NCBI RefSeq assembly: GCF_000378205.1
Contig: NZ_KB899406.1
Coordinates: 62,001-126,000, forward strand
Direction: 5' to 3'
DNA from: Sediminispirochaeta bajacaliforniensis DSM 16054
Lineage (GTDB): Bacteria > Spirochaetota > Spirochaetia > DSM-16054 > Sediminispirochaetaceae
Length of the DNA: 64,000 nt
Part shown: positions 42,410-51,421 of the stretch, in pieces
Position numbering within the stretch: position 1 is the stretch's first letter
Layout of the letters: every line of letters starts with the position of its first letter
The notes under the pieces: model-generated
Databases searched by the model: none
What the model was told of the DNA's origin: nothing
What the model saw: only the letters and a program-made list of their open reading frames with translations
Position numbers and translations under genes: made by a program

Positions 42410-42434
42410 CGGGGGCGCTTGTCGGCGACCCCCG
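42410..42434 (+). promoter_or_regulatory. Hairpin between EIICB and EIIA genes
   Basis: CGGGGG (42410-42415) pairs with CCCCCG (42429-42434) 22 bp after the EIICB stop; the inside can pair partly too. No T-run. It may separate mRNA stability of the membrane gene from that of the soluble genes. Confidence 0.5.
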
Positions 42435-42473
42435 CTTTCATCGTTGTGAAGGGCTTACAGGAGGAATAGTATC

Positions 42474-42959
42474 ATGCCGTCATTTGTTCAGAGACTTGTC
42501 GATGCCGGAACCGTTGCCACCGGTGTTGCTGCAAGAGATTGGGAAGAGGCAATCAGATCGGGAGGGAACATGATGGTCGATGCAGGACTTTGCGAGAGTC
42601 GCTATATCGACGCCATCATCGAAAACCATAAAAACTTTGGCCCCTATTTTATCGTGGCGCCTGGAATTGCCATGCCCCATGCAAAGCCGGAAAACGGCGT
42701 TTTGAAAACAGGGTACGCCTTTGTCATGCTCCATACACCGGTAGCGTTCGGGGATGAGGAGAACGATCCTGTCGATATGTTGATTTTCGCCGGGGCGATA
42801 AATAGGGAAGAGCACAACGAAGAGGTGGTTGCCCAGGTTGCGGAACTCTGCGACAGCGACGAATACATAGGACGACTGCGGGCTTCTTCCAATCGGGACG
42901 AGGTGATTGCCGTTTTAAAAGATTTTGATCGGGCTTTTCAGGCCGGGGAGTTGGAATGA
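42474..42959 (+). CDS. PTS EIIA (Fru/Mtl/Ula type)
   Basis: Cytosolic phosphocarrier of 161 residues that accepts phosphate from HPr. The active His is His69 in IAPGIAMPHAKPENGV-type sequence (VAPGIAMPHA). The text (GDEENDPVDMLIFAGAINREEH) is closer to ascorbate/galactitol-type EIIA (UlaC/SgcA) than to the mannitol EIIA, so EIIA and EIICB come from different PTS classes. It stops 4 bp inside the dehydrogenase start. Confidence 0.85.
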   Translation: MPSFVQRLVDAGTVATGVAARDWEEAIRSGGNMMVDAGLCESRYIDAIIENHKNFGPYFIVAPGIAMPHAKPENGVLKTGYAFVMLHTPVAFGDEENDPVDMLIFAGAINREEHNEEVVAQVAELCDSDEYIGRLRASSNRDEVIAVLKDFDRAFQAGELE

Positions 42960-44230
42960 TGAAAAGTTGGGGAGCGCGTTTGTATGGAAAGATGGATATT
43001 CGGGTAGAGCCTTTTGATCTCCCCGACATCCGGGAGGATGAAATTCTTGCAAAGGTCAGAGCTGATACCCTTTGCATGAGCACCCTGAAAGCGGCCAAGC
43101 TCGGTCCCGAACACAAGCGGGTACCGGCCGATGTGGACAAGCACCCCGTTCTGGTGGGACATGAGTGTGCGGGAGAGCTGGTGCAGGTTGGAAAGCGATG
43201 GGCCGATCGCTACAAGGCAGGGGATCAATTCACGATCCAGCCGGCCCTCAACTACAAGGGAAGCATGGATTCCCCGGGGTATTCCTATGCCTACTGCGGA
43301 GGGGACGCGACCTATGTGATCTTGCCTCCGGAGTTGATGGAGGTGGATTGCCTGCTTGTCCATTCCGTCAAGGAGCAGTTTCGTGCTGCTCTTGCCGAGC
43401 CCTACTCCTGCGTTATCGGTGCCTGCCGCAGTCTTTTTCGCAGCGACAGGCGGTCCCATCACCACTTTATGGGGATTCGTAACGGAGGCAAGATGGCAAT
43501 CATAGGAGGCTGCGGTCCCATGGGGCTGGCTGCTATCGATTACGCCCTTGCAGGCCCCCAGCGTCCTCAGCGCCTTGTCGTTACCGATGCCGATGATGCC
43601 CGAATCACCAGGGCACAGGAAATTTTTCGACACGTTGCGATCGAACGGGGCATTGAGCTTTTCTTTATCAATCCGCTTAAGGAAGAACAGAACGAAGAGC
43701 TGTTAAAAAATCTTTCCGGGGGAAACGGTTTTGATGATATCCTGGTCATGGTGGCAAGTGCTCCGCTTTTGGAACAGGCAAATCGACTGCTTGCCTTTAA
43801 CGGCTGTATCAATTTTTTTGCCGGTCCGACAGATCAGAATTTCTCGGCGGCCTTGAATTATTACGGGGTCCACTACTTTGATCACCATGTGATCGGGACG
43901 ACGGGTGGAACCGCGGATGATGAGCGGGAGGCCTTGGAATTGATGGAGGACGGCTTGATAAGACCAGAGGCCTTGGTCTCCCATGTCGGCGGGCTTCCTG
44001 CCGTCCCCGAGGCGACCCTTGCCCTGGATAAGCTACCCGGCGGAAAGAAACTGATCTACACGGAGTATGATTTCCCACTCTTTGCCCTCGACGAGCTTTC
44101 CGGGGAGGCGGAAAAAAAACCGTGGCTTGCGCCTCTATGTGAGATAGTCGGGAAAAACGGAGGCCTTTGGTCTTTGGAAGCGGAGCAGTGGATTTTTGAA
44201 CATGCTCCGGCTTTGAAGGACGATATGTGA
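42956..44230 (+). CDS. Zinc-type dehydrogenase, SorE-like (L-sorbose-1-phosphate reductase family)
   Basis: A 424-residue medium-chain dehydrogenase. GHECAGELVQVG holds catalytic Zn ligands, IIGGCGPMGLAAIDYAL the NAD(P) fold, and the C-terminal segment is longer than usual (GatD and SorD-type enzymes have about 350). Length and text best fit sorbose-1-phosphate reductases. In this operon it would oxidise the polyol phosphate made by the PTS to a ketose phosphate (or do the reverse), feeding the PfkB kinase that follows with a 4-bp overlap. Confidence 0.8.
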   Translation: MMKSWGARLYGKMDIRVEPFDLPDIREDEILAKVRADTLCMSTLKAAKLGPEHKRVPADVDKHPVLVGHECAGELVQVGKRWADRYKAGDQFTIQPALNYKGSMDSPGYSYAYCGGDATYVILPPELMEVDCLLVHSVKEQFRAALAEPYSCVIGACRSLFRSDRRSHHHFMGIRNGGKMAIIGGCGPMGLAAIDYALAGPQRPQRLVVTDADDARITRAQEIFRHVAIERGIELFFINPLKEEQNEELLKNLSGGNGFDDILVMVASAPLLEQANRLLAFNGCINFFAGPTDQNFSAALNYYGVHYFDHHVIGTTGGTADDEREALELMEDGLIRPEALVSHVGGLPAVPEATLALDKLPGGKKLIYTEYDFPLFALDELSGEAEKKPWLAPLCEIVGKNGGLWSLEAEQWIFEHAPALKDDM

Positions 44231-45180
44231 TGGCCGGACCGAGATTCTTTGCTGTAGGGGTGAGTCCCGCTCTTTCCAGAGTGGTGAGAATCCCCTCCCT
44301 GAGGGCCGAGAGCGTAATCAGGGCGATTGACTATATCGAGGCTGCCGCAGGGAAGGCTGCGAACAGCTGTCGAGTCGCCTCTCAATTGGGGGCCTCTCCC
44401 TTATTGCTTTCTCCCCTCGGGGATGAGAGCCTTGATTACTATAGGCAGATGGCGGAGGCCGATGGAATTCGCCTTGATGCCGTGCCCTACCCGGGAAGGA
44501 CGCGTTGGGCCGTTACCCTGATCGATCAGGAAAAGGTAGAAAAAGGGCAAGAGGCTGCAACTGAACTGATCATTGGTGAAGCGAACCCCGTACCCGCTTG
44601 GCTAGGCAAAGAACTTTTGGAGCGCGGGCTCGGCCACCTTCCCTCAAGTGATCTCTGTTTGATTGCCGGCAGCCGTCCCCGAACTATTGGGCGGCAGGTT
44701 CTGGAGTCTATTGCTCGTCGGGCCGTCACACTCGGTCTTCCCCTTTTCCTCGATATGACCGGTGGCGATATGCTTGCCGTGCTTGGCGCAGTTGCCGAGG
44801 CAACAGAAGAGAGATCCAAGGAAAAAGATTCCCGAGTCGTCGTAAAGGTAAACGGGAAGGAATTTGAAGAAAGCTTCGGCGCCGGGCCCGATGTAAAAGG
44901 TGCTCTTGCCGTTGAGGCACAGCGTCGAGGCTGTTCTTTTGTCGTCACAAGAGGGGCCAAGTCCGTCCTCTACTATGACCTGAGAAAAGAGCGGGGCGGA
45001 GAGCTCCCTGTTGCCACAACCCTGCCTATGAATCCTATTGGGAGCGGAGACACCTTTCTTGCAGCTCTCGCTCTTTCGCTGACGACCGGAGCCGATTTCC
45101 CTTCCGCTGTTGCTCATGCGGCGGAAATGGCGTCGCTCAATACCCGGTTTCTCAGACCGGGCACCATTGTTGCTCCATGA
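44227..45180 (+). CDS. PfkB-family kinase (1-phosphofructokinase / tagatose-6-phosphate kinase type)
   Basis: A 317-residue ribokinase-fold kinase. AAAGKAANSCRVASQLG is a variant of the GGKGxNVA substrate loop, and NPIGSGDTFLAALALS carries the GxGD catalytic Asp. The family phosphorylates fructose 1-phosphate or tagatose 6-phosphate to the bisphosphate. It overlaps the dehydrogenase by 4 bp. No bisphosphate aldolase is in the operon, so a housekeeping aldolase must finish the pathway. Confidence 0.83.
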   Translation: MMAGPRFFAVGVSPALSRVVRIPSLRAESVIRAIDYIEAAAGKAANSCRVASQLGASPLLLSPLGDESLDYYRQMAEADGIRLDAVPYPGRTRWAVTLIDQEKVEKGQEAATELIIGEANPVPAWLGKELLERGLGHLPSSDLCLIAGSRPRTIGRQVLESIARRAVTLGLPLFLDMTGGDMLAVLGAVAEATEERSKEKDSRVVVKVNGKEFEESFGAGPDVKGALAVEAQRRGCSFVVTRGAKSVLYYDLRKERGGELPVATTLPMNPIGSGDTFLAALALSLTTGADFPSAVAHAAEMASLNTRFLRPGTIVAP

Positions 45181-45205
45181 GAGGGGCCGGAACAAGGAGA
45201 TGATC

Positions 45206-45481
45206 ATGTTGGAAGAAACAATAATCGTGAAATCAGAAGAGGGGTTACACACAAGACCCGCCAACAAATTTGTCCAGCTCGTGAGGCAGCTCGGCTGCCA
45301 CGTTACTATCAGAAAGGGTGAAAAAGAGGCACCGGGTACCAGCCTTTTGAAGATCATGAAAATGGGAGTGGTCCGGGGGGATGAGGTACTTTTGATCTGC
45401 GATGGTGAGGATGAAGAAGGTGCACTGGATACACTGAAGCGCTTTCTGATAGAGGGGCCTGCAGGGGAGGGGCAATCATGA
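45206..45481 (+). CDS. HPr phosphocarrier
   Basis: A 91-residue HPr starting at the ATG at 45206 (AAGGAG 7 nt upstream). The phosphorylated His15 (EEGLHTRPAN) and regulatory Ser46 (GTSLLKIM) are both at the canonical positions. It carries phosphate from Enzyme I to EIIA. Encoding within a PTS operon suggests a dedicated phosphate relay; Ser46 leaves open control by an HPr kinase. It overlaps the Enzyme I start by 4 bp. Confidence 0.92.
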   Translation: MLEETIIVKSEEGLHTRPANKFVQLVRQLGCHVTIRKGEKEAPGTSLLKIMKMGVVRGDEVLLICDGEDEEGALDTLKRFLIEGPAGEGQS

Positions 45482-47199
45482 AGGGTGTTCCCGCTTCTCC
45501 AGGGCTCGGAGCCGGTGCTGTGTTTCTTCTCAGGGAACGTGAGGTTCCCATCGCCGGTTGCCTGAGCATAGAGCCCGAGTCGGAGTTGGATCGGCTGGTA
45601 AAGGGAATCGGGATTGCCGCGGCCTATTACAGGAAACTTGCCGATCGTATCCGATTTAAGGTTGGAAAGGAGGATGCGGAGATATTCGAAGGCCATCTTG
45701 AGCTCTTAACCGGGGAAGATCTGGAAGAAGGCGTCCGAACCATCATCCTTTCCGAAGAGATGGCGGCGGAGACGGCTGTGATGCACTTTGCAGAAGAGAC
45801 CGCCGAGGAGTTTCGCCAGCTTGAAAGCGATTACTTCAGGCAACGGGCCGACGATATCCTGGATATCGGAAGGCGTCTTGCCGAAGCCATCTATTATGGG
45901 TCGATCTCCGATCCCGGAGCTCTCCCTGATTCCTGCGTTGTCATTGCCGAACAACTGACTCCCTCCGGGGCCGCACGGCTTGATACCGAGAAGGTTGTGG
46001 CCATCGCTACCGAAAAAGGGGGGCGAACAAGTCATGCCGCCATTCTTGCCCGTTCCCTCTGCATCCCCTGTGTGACAGGGGTTCCCGGACTGGTGGAAGG
46101 GGTTCGCAGCGGCCAGCTTGTCATCGTCGACGGCGATAGAGGTGTAGTCGATACCGATGTGACCGAAGCGAAGATAGAAGAGGCTATGTTACGAAAGGCG
46201 CGTGAACGGCGTACGGAACAAGAGCGTATGGTATGGTCGGCCTCCACGGAAGCAAGGACAGCCGACGGCTCTTCCGTGACCATTGCCGCCAATGTCGGGG
46301 GTAAGCGGGATGCTGAACAGGCAAAACGTTATGGGGCCCAAGGGGTCGGCCTGTTACGCAGCGAATTTATCTTTATGCGTTATTCTGATTTTCCCACTGT
46401 TTCCCAACAGGTAGAGGAGTACCGAGGTGTCTGCTTGGCCGTGGCGCCGGAGCACGTTATTGTAAGGCTCTTGGATTGCGGCGCCGATAAACCCCTGCCC
46501 TATGCAACCGCTCCTGCGGAAGACAATCCCTTTCTCGGGCTTCGCGGTATCAGGTACCAGAGAGCCAGAAGCGGCTCGCTTGATGATCAGCTAATCGCCA
46601 TTGCCAAGGTTACATCAGAAGGATTTCCCATTAAGGTGATGATTCCCATGGTGATCTCCGTCGAAGAGGTTAAGATGGTCCGCTCGAGGCTTAAGGACCT
46701 TGCGCCCCAGGACGAAACCATGCCGAGGATCGGCATCATGGTGGAGACCCCGGCATCCGTCATGACCATTGAGCGACTGGCCCACGAAATCGATTTCGTC
46801 AGTATCGGTACGAACGACCTTGTTCAATATACCCTTGCCGTTGATCGCGGCAATCCCGCCGTTGCCCATTTGTATCAGGAGCTTCATCCAGCGGTCCTTC
46901 ATGCCATCGATCGGGTTGTGAAGGTCTGCCACGAGCTTGCGATTCCCGTCGGGGTTTGCGGAGATATGGCAAGCCATCCGGAAACTGCCATTGCCCTGCT
47001 TGCCCTCGGTGTTGATGAGCTTAGTGCAAGCATCAATGCCATCCCCGAGTTAAAAGCGGCTTGTGCGGCAGTTTCTCGGAAACAGCTTGGTGAATTACAC
47101 GGGCAGCTCCTATCCTGCGAATCCGCCGATCAAGCGAGGGCTTTTATTACCCCCCTCCTTGCCTCTTCGTATCGACGGTGGTTGGAGGTCTATGGGTGA
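45478..47199 (+). CDS. ptsI: PTS Enzyme I
   Basis: Phosphoenolpyruvate-protein phosphotransferase of 573 residues, normal length. The active His is His186 in KGGRTSHAAIL. The C-terminal PEP barrel has GLLRSEFIFM, PEHVIVRLLDCGADKPL, GIMVETPAS, FVSIGTNDLVQYTLAVDR and GVCGDMASHP. It starts the phosphate cascade. HPr, EI and a regulator after the EII genes make the operon self-sufficient. Confidence 0.95.
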   Translation: MKGVPASPGLGAGAVFLLREREVPIAGCLSIEPESELDRLVKGIGIAAAYYRKLADRIRFKVGKEDAEIFEGHLELLTGEDLEEGVRTIILSEEMAAETAVMHFAEETAEEFRQLESDYFRQRADDILDIGRRLAEAIYYGSISDPGALPDSCVVIAEQLTPSGAARLDTEKVVAIATEKGGRTSHAAILARSLCIPCVTGVPGLVEGVRSGQLVIVDGDRGVVDTDVTEAKIEEAMLRKARERRTEQERMVWSASTEARTADGSSVTIAANVGGKRDAEQAKRYGAQGVGLLRSEFIFMRYSDFPTVSQQVEEYRGVCLAVAPEHVIVRLLDCGADKPLPYATAPAEDNPFLGLRGIRYQRARSGSLDDQLIAIAKVTSEGFPIKVMIPMVISVEEVKMVRSRLKDLAPQDETMPRIGIMVETPASVMTIERLAHEIDFVSIGTNDLVQYTLAVDRGNPAVAHLYQELHPAVLHAIDRVVKVCHELAIPVGVCGDMASHPETAIALLALGVDELSASINAIPELKAACAAVSRKQLGELHGQLLSCESADQARAFITPLLASSYRRWLEVYG

Positions 47200-49253
47200 A
47201 ACAACGAGTCGGCACCATTTTAAAGCTCCTCACTGCCAATCACGATTGGGTGACGATCGATAAGATTGCAGAGGAGTCGGGGGCCGGGGTCAGGACGATT
47301 CACCGAGATCTGCAACGATTGGAACACCTCTTGGCCCTGCGGGGGATTCCCTTGGAACGGAAACGAGGGGTTGGGGTGAGAATTTCATCTCCTCTATCGG
47401 GGCGGCTGGATGCCGATGATCTCTATGCTGGGCTGCGCCTTGAGGTCGAATCCGAGAAGCGACCGATTATGATTCTCCTTTATCTCATTACCGGAGGGCG
47501 CTGGATCAAATACGGAGAACTGTCCCATACCTTTTTCGTCAGTGACTCTTCGGTGGGAAATGATCTTGATCAGATCGAATTATTTCTGCCTCGTTCAAGC
47601 TACCTTGAGCGCCGGAAAGGGGTGGGCGTTCGCCTTTGTGGAGATGAATGGGCGCTTCGCAAGCTTTTCACCCGTCTTTTTCCCAGTTTGTTGCCTCGGG
47701 AAGGCATGGGGTTCTTTTATCCCTCAGCTAGCAAACAGGAATCTCATGCACCTCGAAAGCTTCTTGGCATCCTCGGCATCGACCAGCTTGCCAGGGGCCT
47801 GCGGGATGCCCTTGGCAAAGCCGAGGATGTATTGGGCGCGAAATTCTCTCCCCCCAGTTTAATGATTCTCTTTTGCTATCTTTTCGTCTCGCATCGCCGA
47901 ATTTCCGAAGGCGGTATTCTCCGAGACCCGCTGGATGTCCCGTCCCGGATGCCTCATCTGCCTGGTATCTACATAAAAGCGGCACGGTCCTGCGGTGATT
48001 TGGCGTTTCACCGTTTATTTGGAGAGACCCTTCCCCAGGGCGAACTTGTTCAGCTTGCGCGTATCCTCGCCTCAGGAGAGATCGTTCAGCTTTCCACGCC
48101 TTCCCCGTCACTGTTGCTTACCGATCTTTTCGATGCTGTCGATCGTATCGTAGAGAGAACCCTTACCACTATTGAAGAGGAGCAGGGAGTATGGCTTCAC
48201 GAGGATAACGAATTGCTTTCCCATCTTAAGTTGATGATTGCCGCTGCAATCAGACGCATCGTTTTTGGCGTACCTTCTTGGCGCCCGGAGGGACATCAGG
48301 CAAAAGAAGATGTCGGAGATCCCTATTCCCTGACCCTGGTACGGGAGTTCGGCCTTGAGCTTTCCGCCTTCCTTTCTATTCCCGATTTTGCACGACTTTT
48401 GTCCGAGCTTCGGAATGCAGCTGTCACCCTCTCCGCAGGGGTCGAACGGGTGATATGCCGCCGTTATGGTGGTATCCGTGTGAGGGTTGTTTGCTTCGAA
48501 GGCATTGGTATGTCCCGATATATTGAAAGCCTCGTACGTGAGTTGTTGCCTCCCGGGGGGATGGTTGATGCAGCCTGGTGTGATCCCGCACAGGCAGCCG
48601 GACTTGGAAAGGCTGAACCTTCCTGGGATTTGGTGATCTCTACCTATCCCATACGCGGATTTTCCGGTCGCTTGTTGCAGATATCCGGGGATGAAAGCGC
48701 TGATATTATCCGCGATCGCCTGCGCCGTACCATTGCGGAAATCCCCCTTTCTACGCATGCGACAAACCTTTCCGAAGAGTGCAGCAGGGATTCTTCGGTC
48801 GACTTTTCATCCCTTCTTCGGATTCTCGACGGCTTTTTTCTTACCGTATATGAAGAAAATGACGATCGGCATCTTGTCGAAGCCGCCGTTGATGCGGTAG
48901 CCGATGTCTGTCTGAATAGGCGACAGCTGGAAACGGATTTTTTGCGAAGGGAATCCTATGGTTCGTTGCGATTTGAAGATCAGGGAATCAGGGTTCTCCA
49001 TTGCCGCTCGGCCGGGGTCCGTGAAGCAAAGGCCGGTATTCTCCGGCCTCGTGATGCAAGGGGGGGAGAAGTGTTGCTGGTACTTGTTGCTCCTGCCCAT
49101 GCCGAGCAGCGGCAGACGAAAGCCCTATCGGAATTGGTTATTCTGACTGCCGATTCAGAAGATTTTTGCCGCTTGCTCAAAGGCGGTGAACGATCCGAAA
49201 TCCAATCCTATCTCCTGCGGCGCTTTAGTGATTTTCACGAAAGGTGGGTGTAG
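47196..49253 (+). CDS. PRD-containing transcriptional activator (BglG/MtlR type)
   Basis: About 685 residues. Order: N-terminal HTH (VGTILKLLTANHDWVTIDKI, then RTIHRDLQRL), a second winged helix (about 95-150), PRD modules (about 170-400), a BglG-type EIIB domain with Cys in VVCFEGIGMSRYI (about 440), and a C-terminal EIIA-like domain with His in VLHCRSAG (about 600). The GTG at 47196 (GGAGG 6-7 nt upstream) overlaps the ptsI stop (GTGA). Phosphorylation by HPr and EIIB-type domains would activate the protein when the substrate is present. It ends 19 bp inside the convergent mntP. Confidence 0.86.
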   Translation: MKQRVGTILKLLTANHDWVTIDKIAEESGAGVRTIHRDLQRLEHLLALRGIPLERKRGVGVRISSPLSGRLDADDLYAGLRLEVESEKRPIMILLYLITGGRWIKYGELSHTFFVSDSSVGNDLDQIELFLPRSSYLERRKGVGVRLCGDEWALRKLFTRLFPSLLPREGMGFFYPSASKQESHAPRKLLGILGIDQLARGLRDALGKAEDVLGAKFSPPSLMILFCYLFVSHRRISEGGILRDPLDVPSRMPHLPGIYIKAARSCGDLAFHRLFGETLPQGELVQLARILASGEIVQLSTPSPSLLLTDLFDAVDRIVERTLTTIEEEQGVWLHEDNELLSHLKLMIAAAIRRIVFGVPSWRPEGHQAKEDVGDPYSLTLVREFGLELSAFLSIPDFARLLSELRNAAVTLSAGVERVICRRYGGIRVRVVCFEGIGMSRYIESLVRELLPPGGMVDAAWCDPAQAAGLGKAEPSWDLVISTYPIRGFSGRLLQISGDESADIIRDRLRRTIAEIPLSTHATNLSEECSRDSSVDFSSLLRILDGFFLTVYEENDDRHLVEAAVDAVADVCLNRRQLETDFLRRESYGSLRFEDQGIRVLHCRSAGVREAKAGILRPRDARGGEVLLVLVAPAHAEQRQTKALSELVILTADSEDFCRLLKGGERSEIQSYLLRRFSDFHERWV

Positions 49254-49810
49254 AGAATTTCCATGCCGATGGCAATGAGGATGATACCTCCGGCGTATTC
49301 AGCCTTGGCTTCAAGAAGATGATAGAGTTTTCCCCCCGCCTTCACCCCGAGAGCCGAAAGAAGGAAGGTGACGATTCCGATTACAATTGCTGCAGGAAAG
49401 ATGGAGTAACCGGCCAAGGAAAATGAGAGGCCTACTGCCAGGGCATCGATACTCGTTGCGATAGAAAGAAGGAGAAGTCTTGTTGGACGCAGGATCTCCT
49501 TTGCCGGACGTATCTCCGGGTCTTCACAATATGCTGTGCTTTTATACCCTTCAAGAAACATATGGACCCCAATGATCGTTAGCAGCCCGAAGGCGGCCCA
49601 GTGGTCCCATGCTTCTATTTGCTTGCGGAACATGGCTCCCCCGTACCACCCCGCTATCGGCATTGCGGCCTGGAAAAGGCCGAAAGATGCTGCAACGATA
49701 ATGACATGACGTGGTTTTGCGTCCGGCATTCCGCATCCGCTGGAAAGACTTACGGCAAAGGCGTCCATAGAAAGGCCTATGGCTATGCCGATGATCAATA
49801 ATGACGACAT
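49235..49810 (-). CDS. mntP: Manganese efflux pump MntP
   Basis: A 191-residue inner-membrane exporter made of two three-helix repeats. The repeats' acidic motifs are SMDAFAVSLSSGC and SIDALAVGLSFSL, each with the conserved Asp. The ATG at 49810 is favoured: TACAAT ends 6 nt before it and no RBS exists for it or the GTG at 49834. It overlaps the PRD regulator's end by 19 bp. No yybP-ykoY riboswitch sequence was seen upstream. Confidence 0.9.
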   Translation of the reverse strand: MSSLLIIGIAIGLSMDAFAVSLSSGCGMPDAKPRHVIIVAASFGLFQAAMPIAGWYGGAMFRKQIEAWDHWAAFGLLTIIGVHMFLEGYKSTAYCEDPEIRPAKEILRPTRLLLLSIATSIDALAVGLSFSLAGYSIFPAAIVIGIVTFLLSALGVKAGGKLYHLLEAKAEYAGGIILIAIGMEILYTHLS

Positions 49811-49816
49811 TGGTTC

Positions 49817-49822
49817 ATTGTA
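49817..49822 (-). promoter_or_regulatory. -10 element of a predicted leaderless mntP mRNA
   Basis: On the minus strand TACAAT (49822-49817), six bases (GAACCA), then the ATG at 49810. The -35 at 17 nt is weak (TTTTCT). Confidence 0.4.
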
Positions 49823-50022
49823 CCGAAAAATCACTTTGGAGAAAATGTCTTTAACAGTTTTTTATCGATTCCATCGTGCGTATCTGGTCTTTCCACGAAC
49901 GTTTTAGGTTTAGATGATATAAGGCCGAAGAGATCAGAATGTCAGTAAGGGGATAAAAACAAAGCCTTGTCTTGTTAATGAAAGGATCAGCGATTTCCCT
50001 GCATCCCCCATTACGTTATTAA

Positions 50023-50051
50023 TTGTACAATGGCTGTTTGTATGGTATGGT
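50023..50051 (+). promoter_or_regulatory. Promoter of the selenium/sulfur cluster
   Basis: TTGTAC (50023-50028), 17-nt spacer, TATGGT (50046-50051). The ATG of the first gene is at 50089 with AAGGTAGG upstream. The rest of the 278-bp gap between mntP and this gene shows no gene or clear structure. Confidence 0.5.
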
Positions 50052-50088
50052 GTGGTAAAACCGAACATTACACATAAGGTAGGAATCT

Positions 50089-51201
50089 ATGAGAGGAGAA
50101 AAGACAACACTCTTTTTCGCATCCCGGACCGGTATTATCGTTACCGGAGCTCTTATCGGTATCATTGCGGCTCTGCTTCAGTTTCTTGGAAATCCGCCGA
50201 ATATGGGCATTTGCGTCGCCTGTTTTGAGCGTGATATCGCCGGTGCCCTCGGGCTTCATCGTGCAGCCGTCGTCCAGTATCTTCGGCCCGAGATCATGGG
50301 CTTTGTTCTTGGTTCCATGGTGGCCGCGCTTTTGTTTGGAGAATTCCGTTCAAGAAGCGGTTCGGCACCGGTGATTCGCTTTTTTCTGGGTGTTTTTGCA
50401 ATGATTGGCGCCCTTGTTTTCCTTGGCTGTCCCTGGCGTGCTTTGCTGCGACTGGCAGCGGGAGATTTGAATGCTGTTACCGGTATTGCCGGACTTACCG
50501 TGGGTATTGCCATTGGAGTGGCTTTCCTGAAGCGGGGGTATAGTCTTGGTCGTTCCCACAAAAGCGGGGCAGTGGTGGGGTGGGTCTTTCCCGCCTTTAT
50601 GGTCTTTCTGCTGATTCTGCGCATTGCTGCGCCGAAATTGGGCGGGGGGGCCGTCTTTTTCAGTGAGAAGGGGCCTGGATCGATGTTTGCTCCCCTGTTT
50701 ATCAGCCTTGCTGCAGGCTTGTTGATTGGTTTTCTGGCACAGCGAACGCGTTTCTGCACCATGGGTTCTATCAGGGATCTTATCATCATGGGGGACAGTC
50801 ACCTGATCAGCGGGGTTGCAGCCCTTGTTGTTGCCGCCTTTCTCATGAATCTCGTTCTTGGACAATTTCATCCGGGGCTTGTCGGCATGCCGGTTGCCCA
50901 TAGTAGTCATCTCTGGAATTTCCTGGGCATGGTGCTTGCCGGCCTTGCCTTTGCCCTTGCCGGCGGTTGCCCGGGACGACAGCTTTTTCTTTCGGGAGAG
51001 GGCGACGGAGATGCTTCTCTCTTTGTTTTGGGGATGATAACAGGGGCTGCTTTCAGCCATAATTTCTCTCTGGCGGGATCTCCCGACTCTATGGCGGACG
51101 GGGTCTTGAAGGTGGGAGGAATCGGCCCTGCGGGTGTGATTGCCGTCTTTATCGGATTGATCTTCTGTTTGTTCGTCGGTTTTCGTATGAGGGAGGAATA
51201 G
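50089..51201 (+). CDS. yedE: YedE/YeeE-family selenium (sulfur) transport membrane protein
   Basis: A 370-residue membrane protein with about ten hydrophobic segments. MGICVACFERDIAGALGLHR near the start is typical of the selenium-linked YedE subgroup, and GCPWRALLRLAAGD carries a second conserved Cys. These proteins import thiosulfate or selenium-containing ions. It is 1 bp before a TusA-like gene and forms the membrane part of a selenium cluster. Confidence 0.87.
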   Translation: MRGEKTTLFFASRTGIIVTGALIGIIAALLQFLGNPPNMGICVACFERDIAGALGLHRAAVVQYLRPEIMGFVLGSMVAALLFGEFRSRSGSAPVIRFFLGVFAMIGALVFLGCPWRALLRLAAGDLNAVTGIAGLTVGIAIGVAFLKRGYSLGRSHKSGAVVGWVFPAFMVFLLILRIAAPKLGGGAVFFSEKGPGSMFAPLFISLAAGLLIGFLAQRTRFCTMGSIRDLIIMGDSHLISGVAALVVAAFLMNLVLGQFHPGLVGMPVAHSSHLWNFLGMVLAGLAFALAGGCPGRQLFLSGEGDGDASLFVLGMITGAAFSHNFSLAGSPDSMADGVLKVGGIGPAGVIAVFIGLIFCLFVGFRMREE

Positions 51202-51202
51202 T

Positions 51203-51421
51203 ATGGAGTTTGAAAAACTGGATGCACGGGGATTAAGCTGTCCCCAACCCGTTATCCTGGTGCGAAAGGCCATCCAGGCGGGGCGTCTTCCGGCTGAGGT
51301 GATGGTCGAGACGGTTACCAGCCGGGAGAATGTAAAGCGTATGGCAACGAAAATGGGTTGCTCGGTTGAGGTCGAAGCGGTAGGTGACGAATTCCGGATG
51401 ATTATATCTCGAAAAGCTTGA
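51203..51421 (+). CDS. TusA/SirA-like sulfur (selenium) carrier, YedF type
   Basis: A 72-residue protein of the TusA fold. The persulfide-carrying Cys lies in ARGLSCPQPVILVRKAI, the CPxP motif. The C-terminal DsrE-like half of full-length YedF is absent. It would carry Se or S from the aminotransferase-type lyase to an acceptor. It overlaps the next gene by 4 bp. Confidence 0.9.
   Translation: MEFEKLDARGLSCPQPVILVRKAIQAGRLPAEVMVETVTSRENVKRMATKMGCSVEVEAVGDEFRMIISRKA

Noticed and set aside
49811-50088. yybP-ykoY manganese riboswitch upstream of mntP
   Set aside because: The conserved core sequence was not found and the -10 lies 6 nt before the start codon, leaving no room for a leader.
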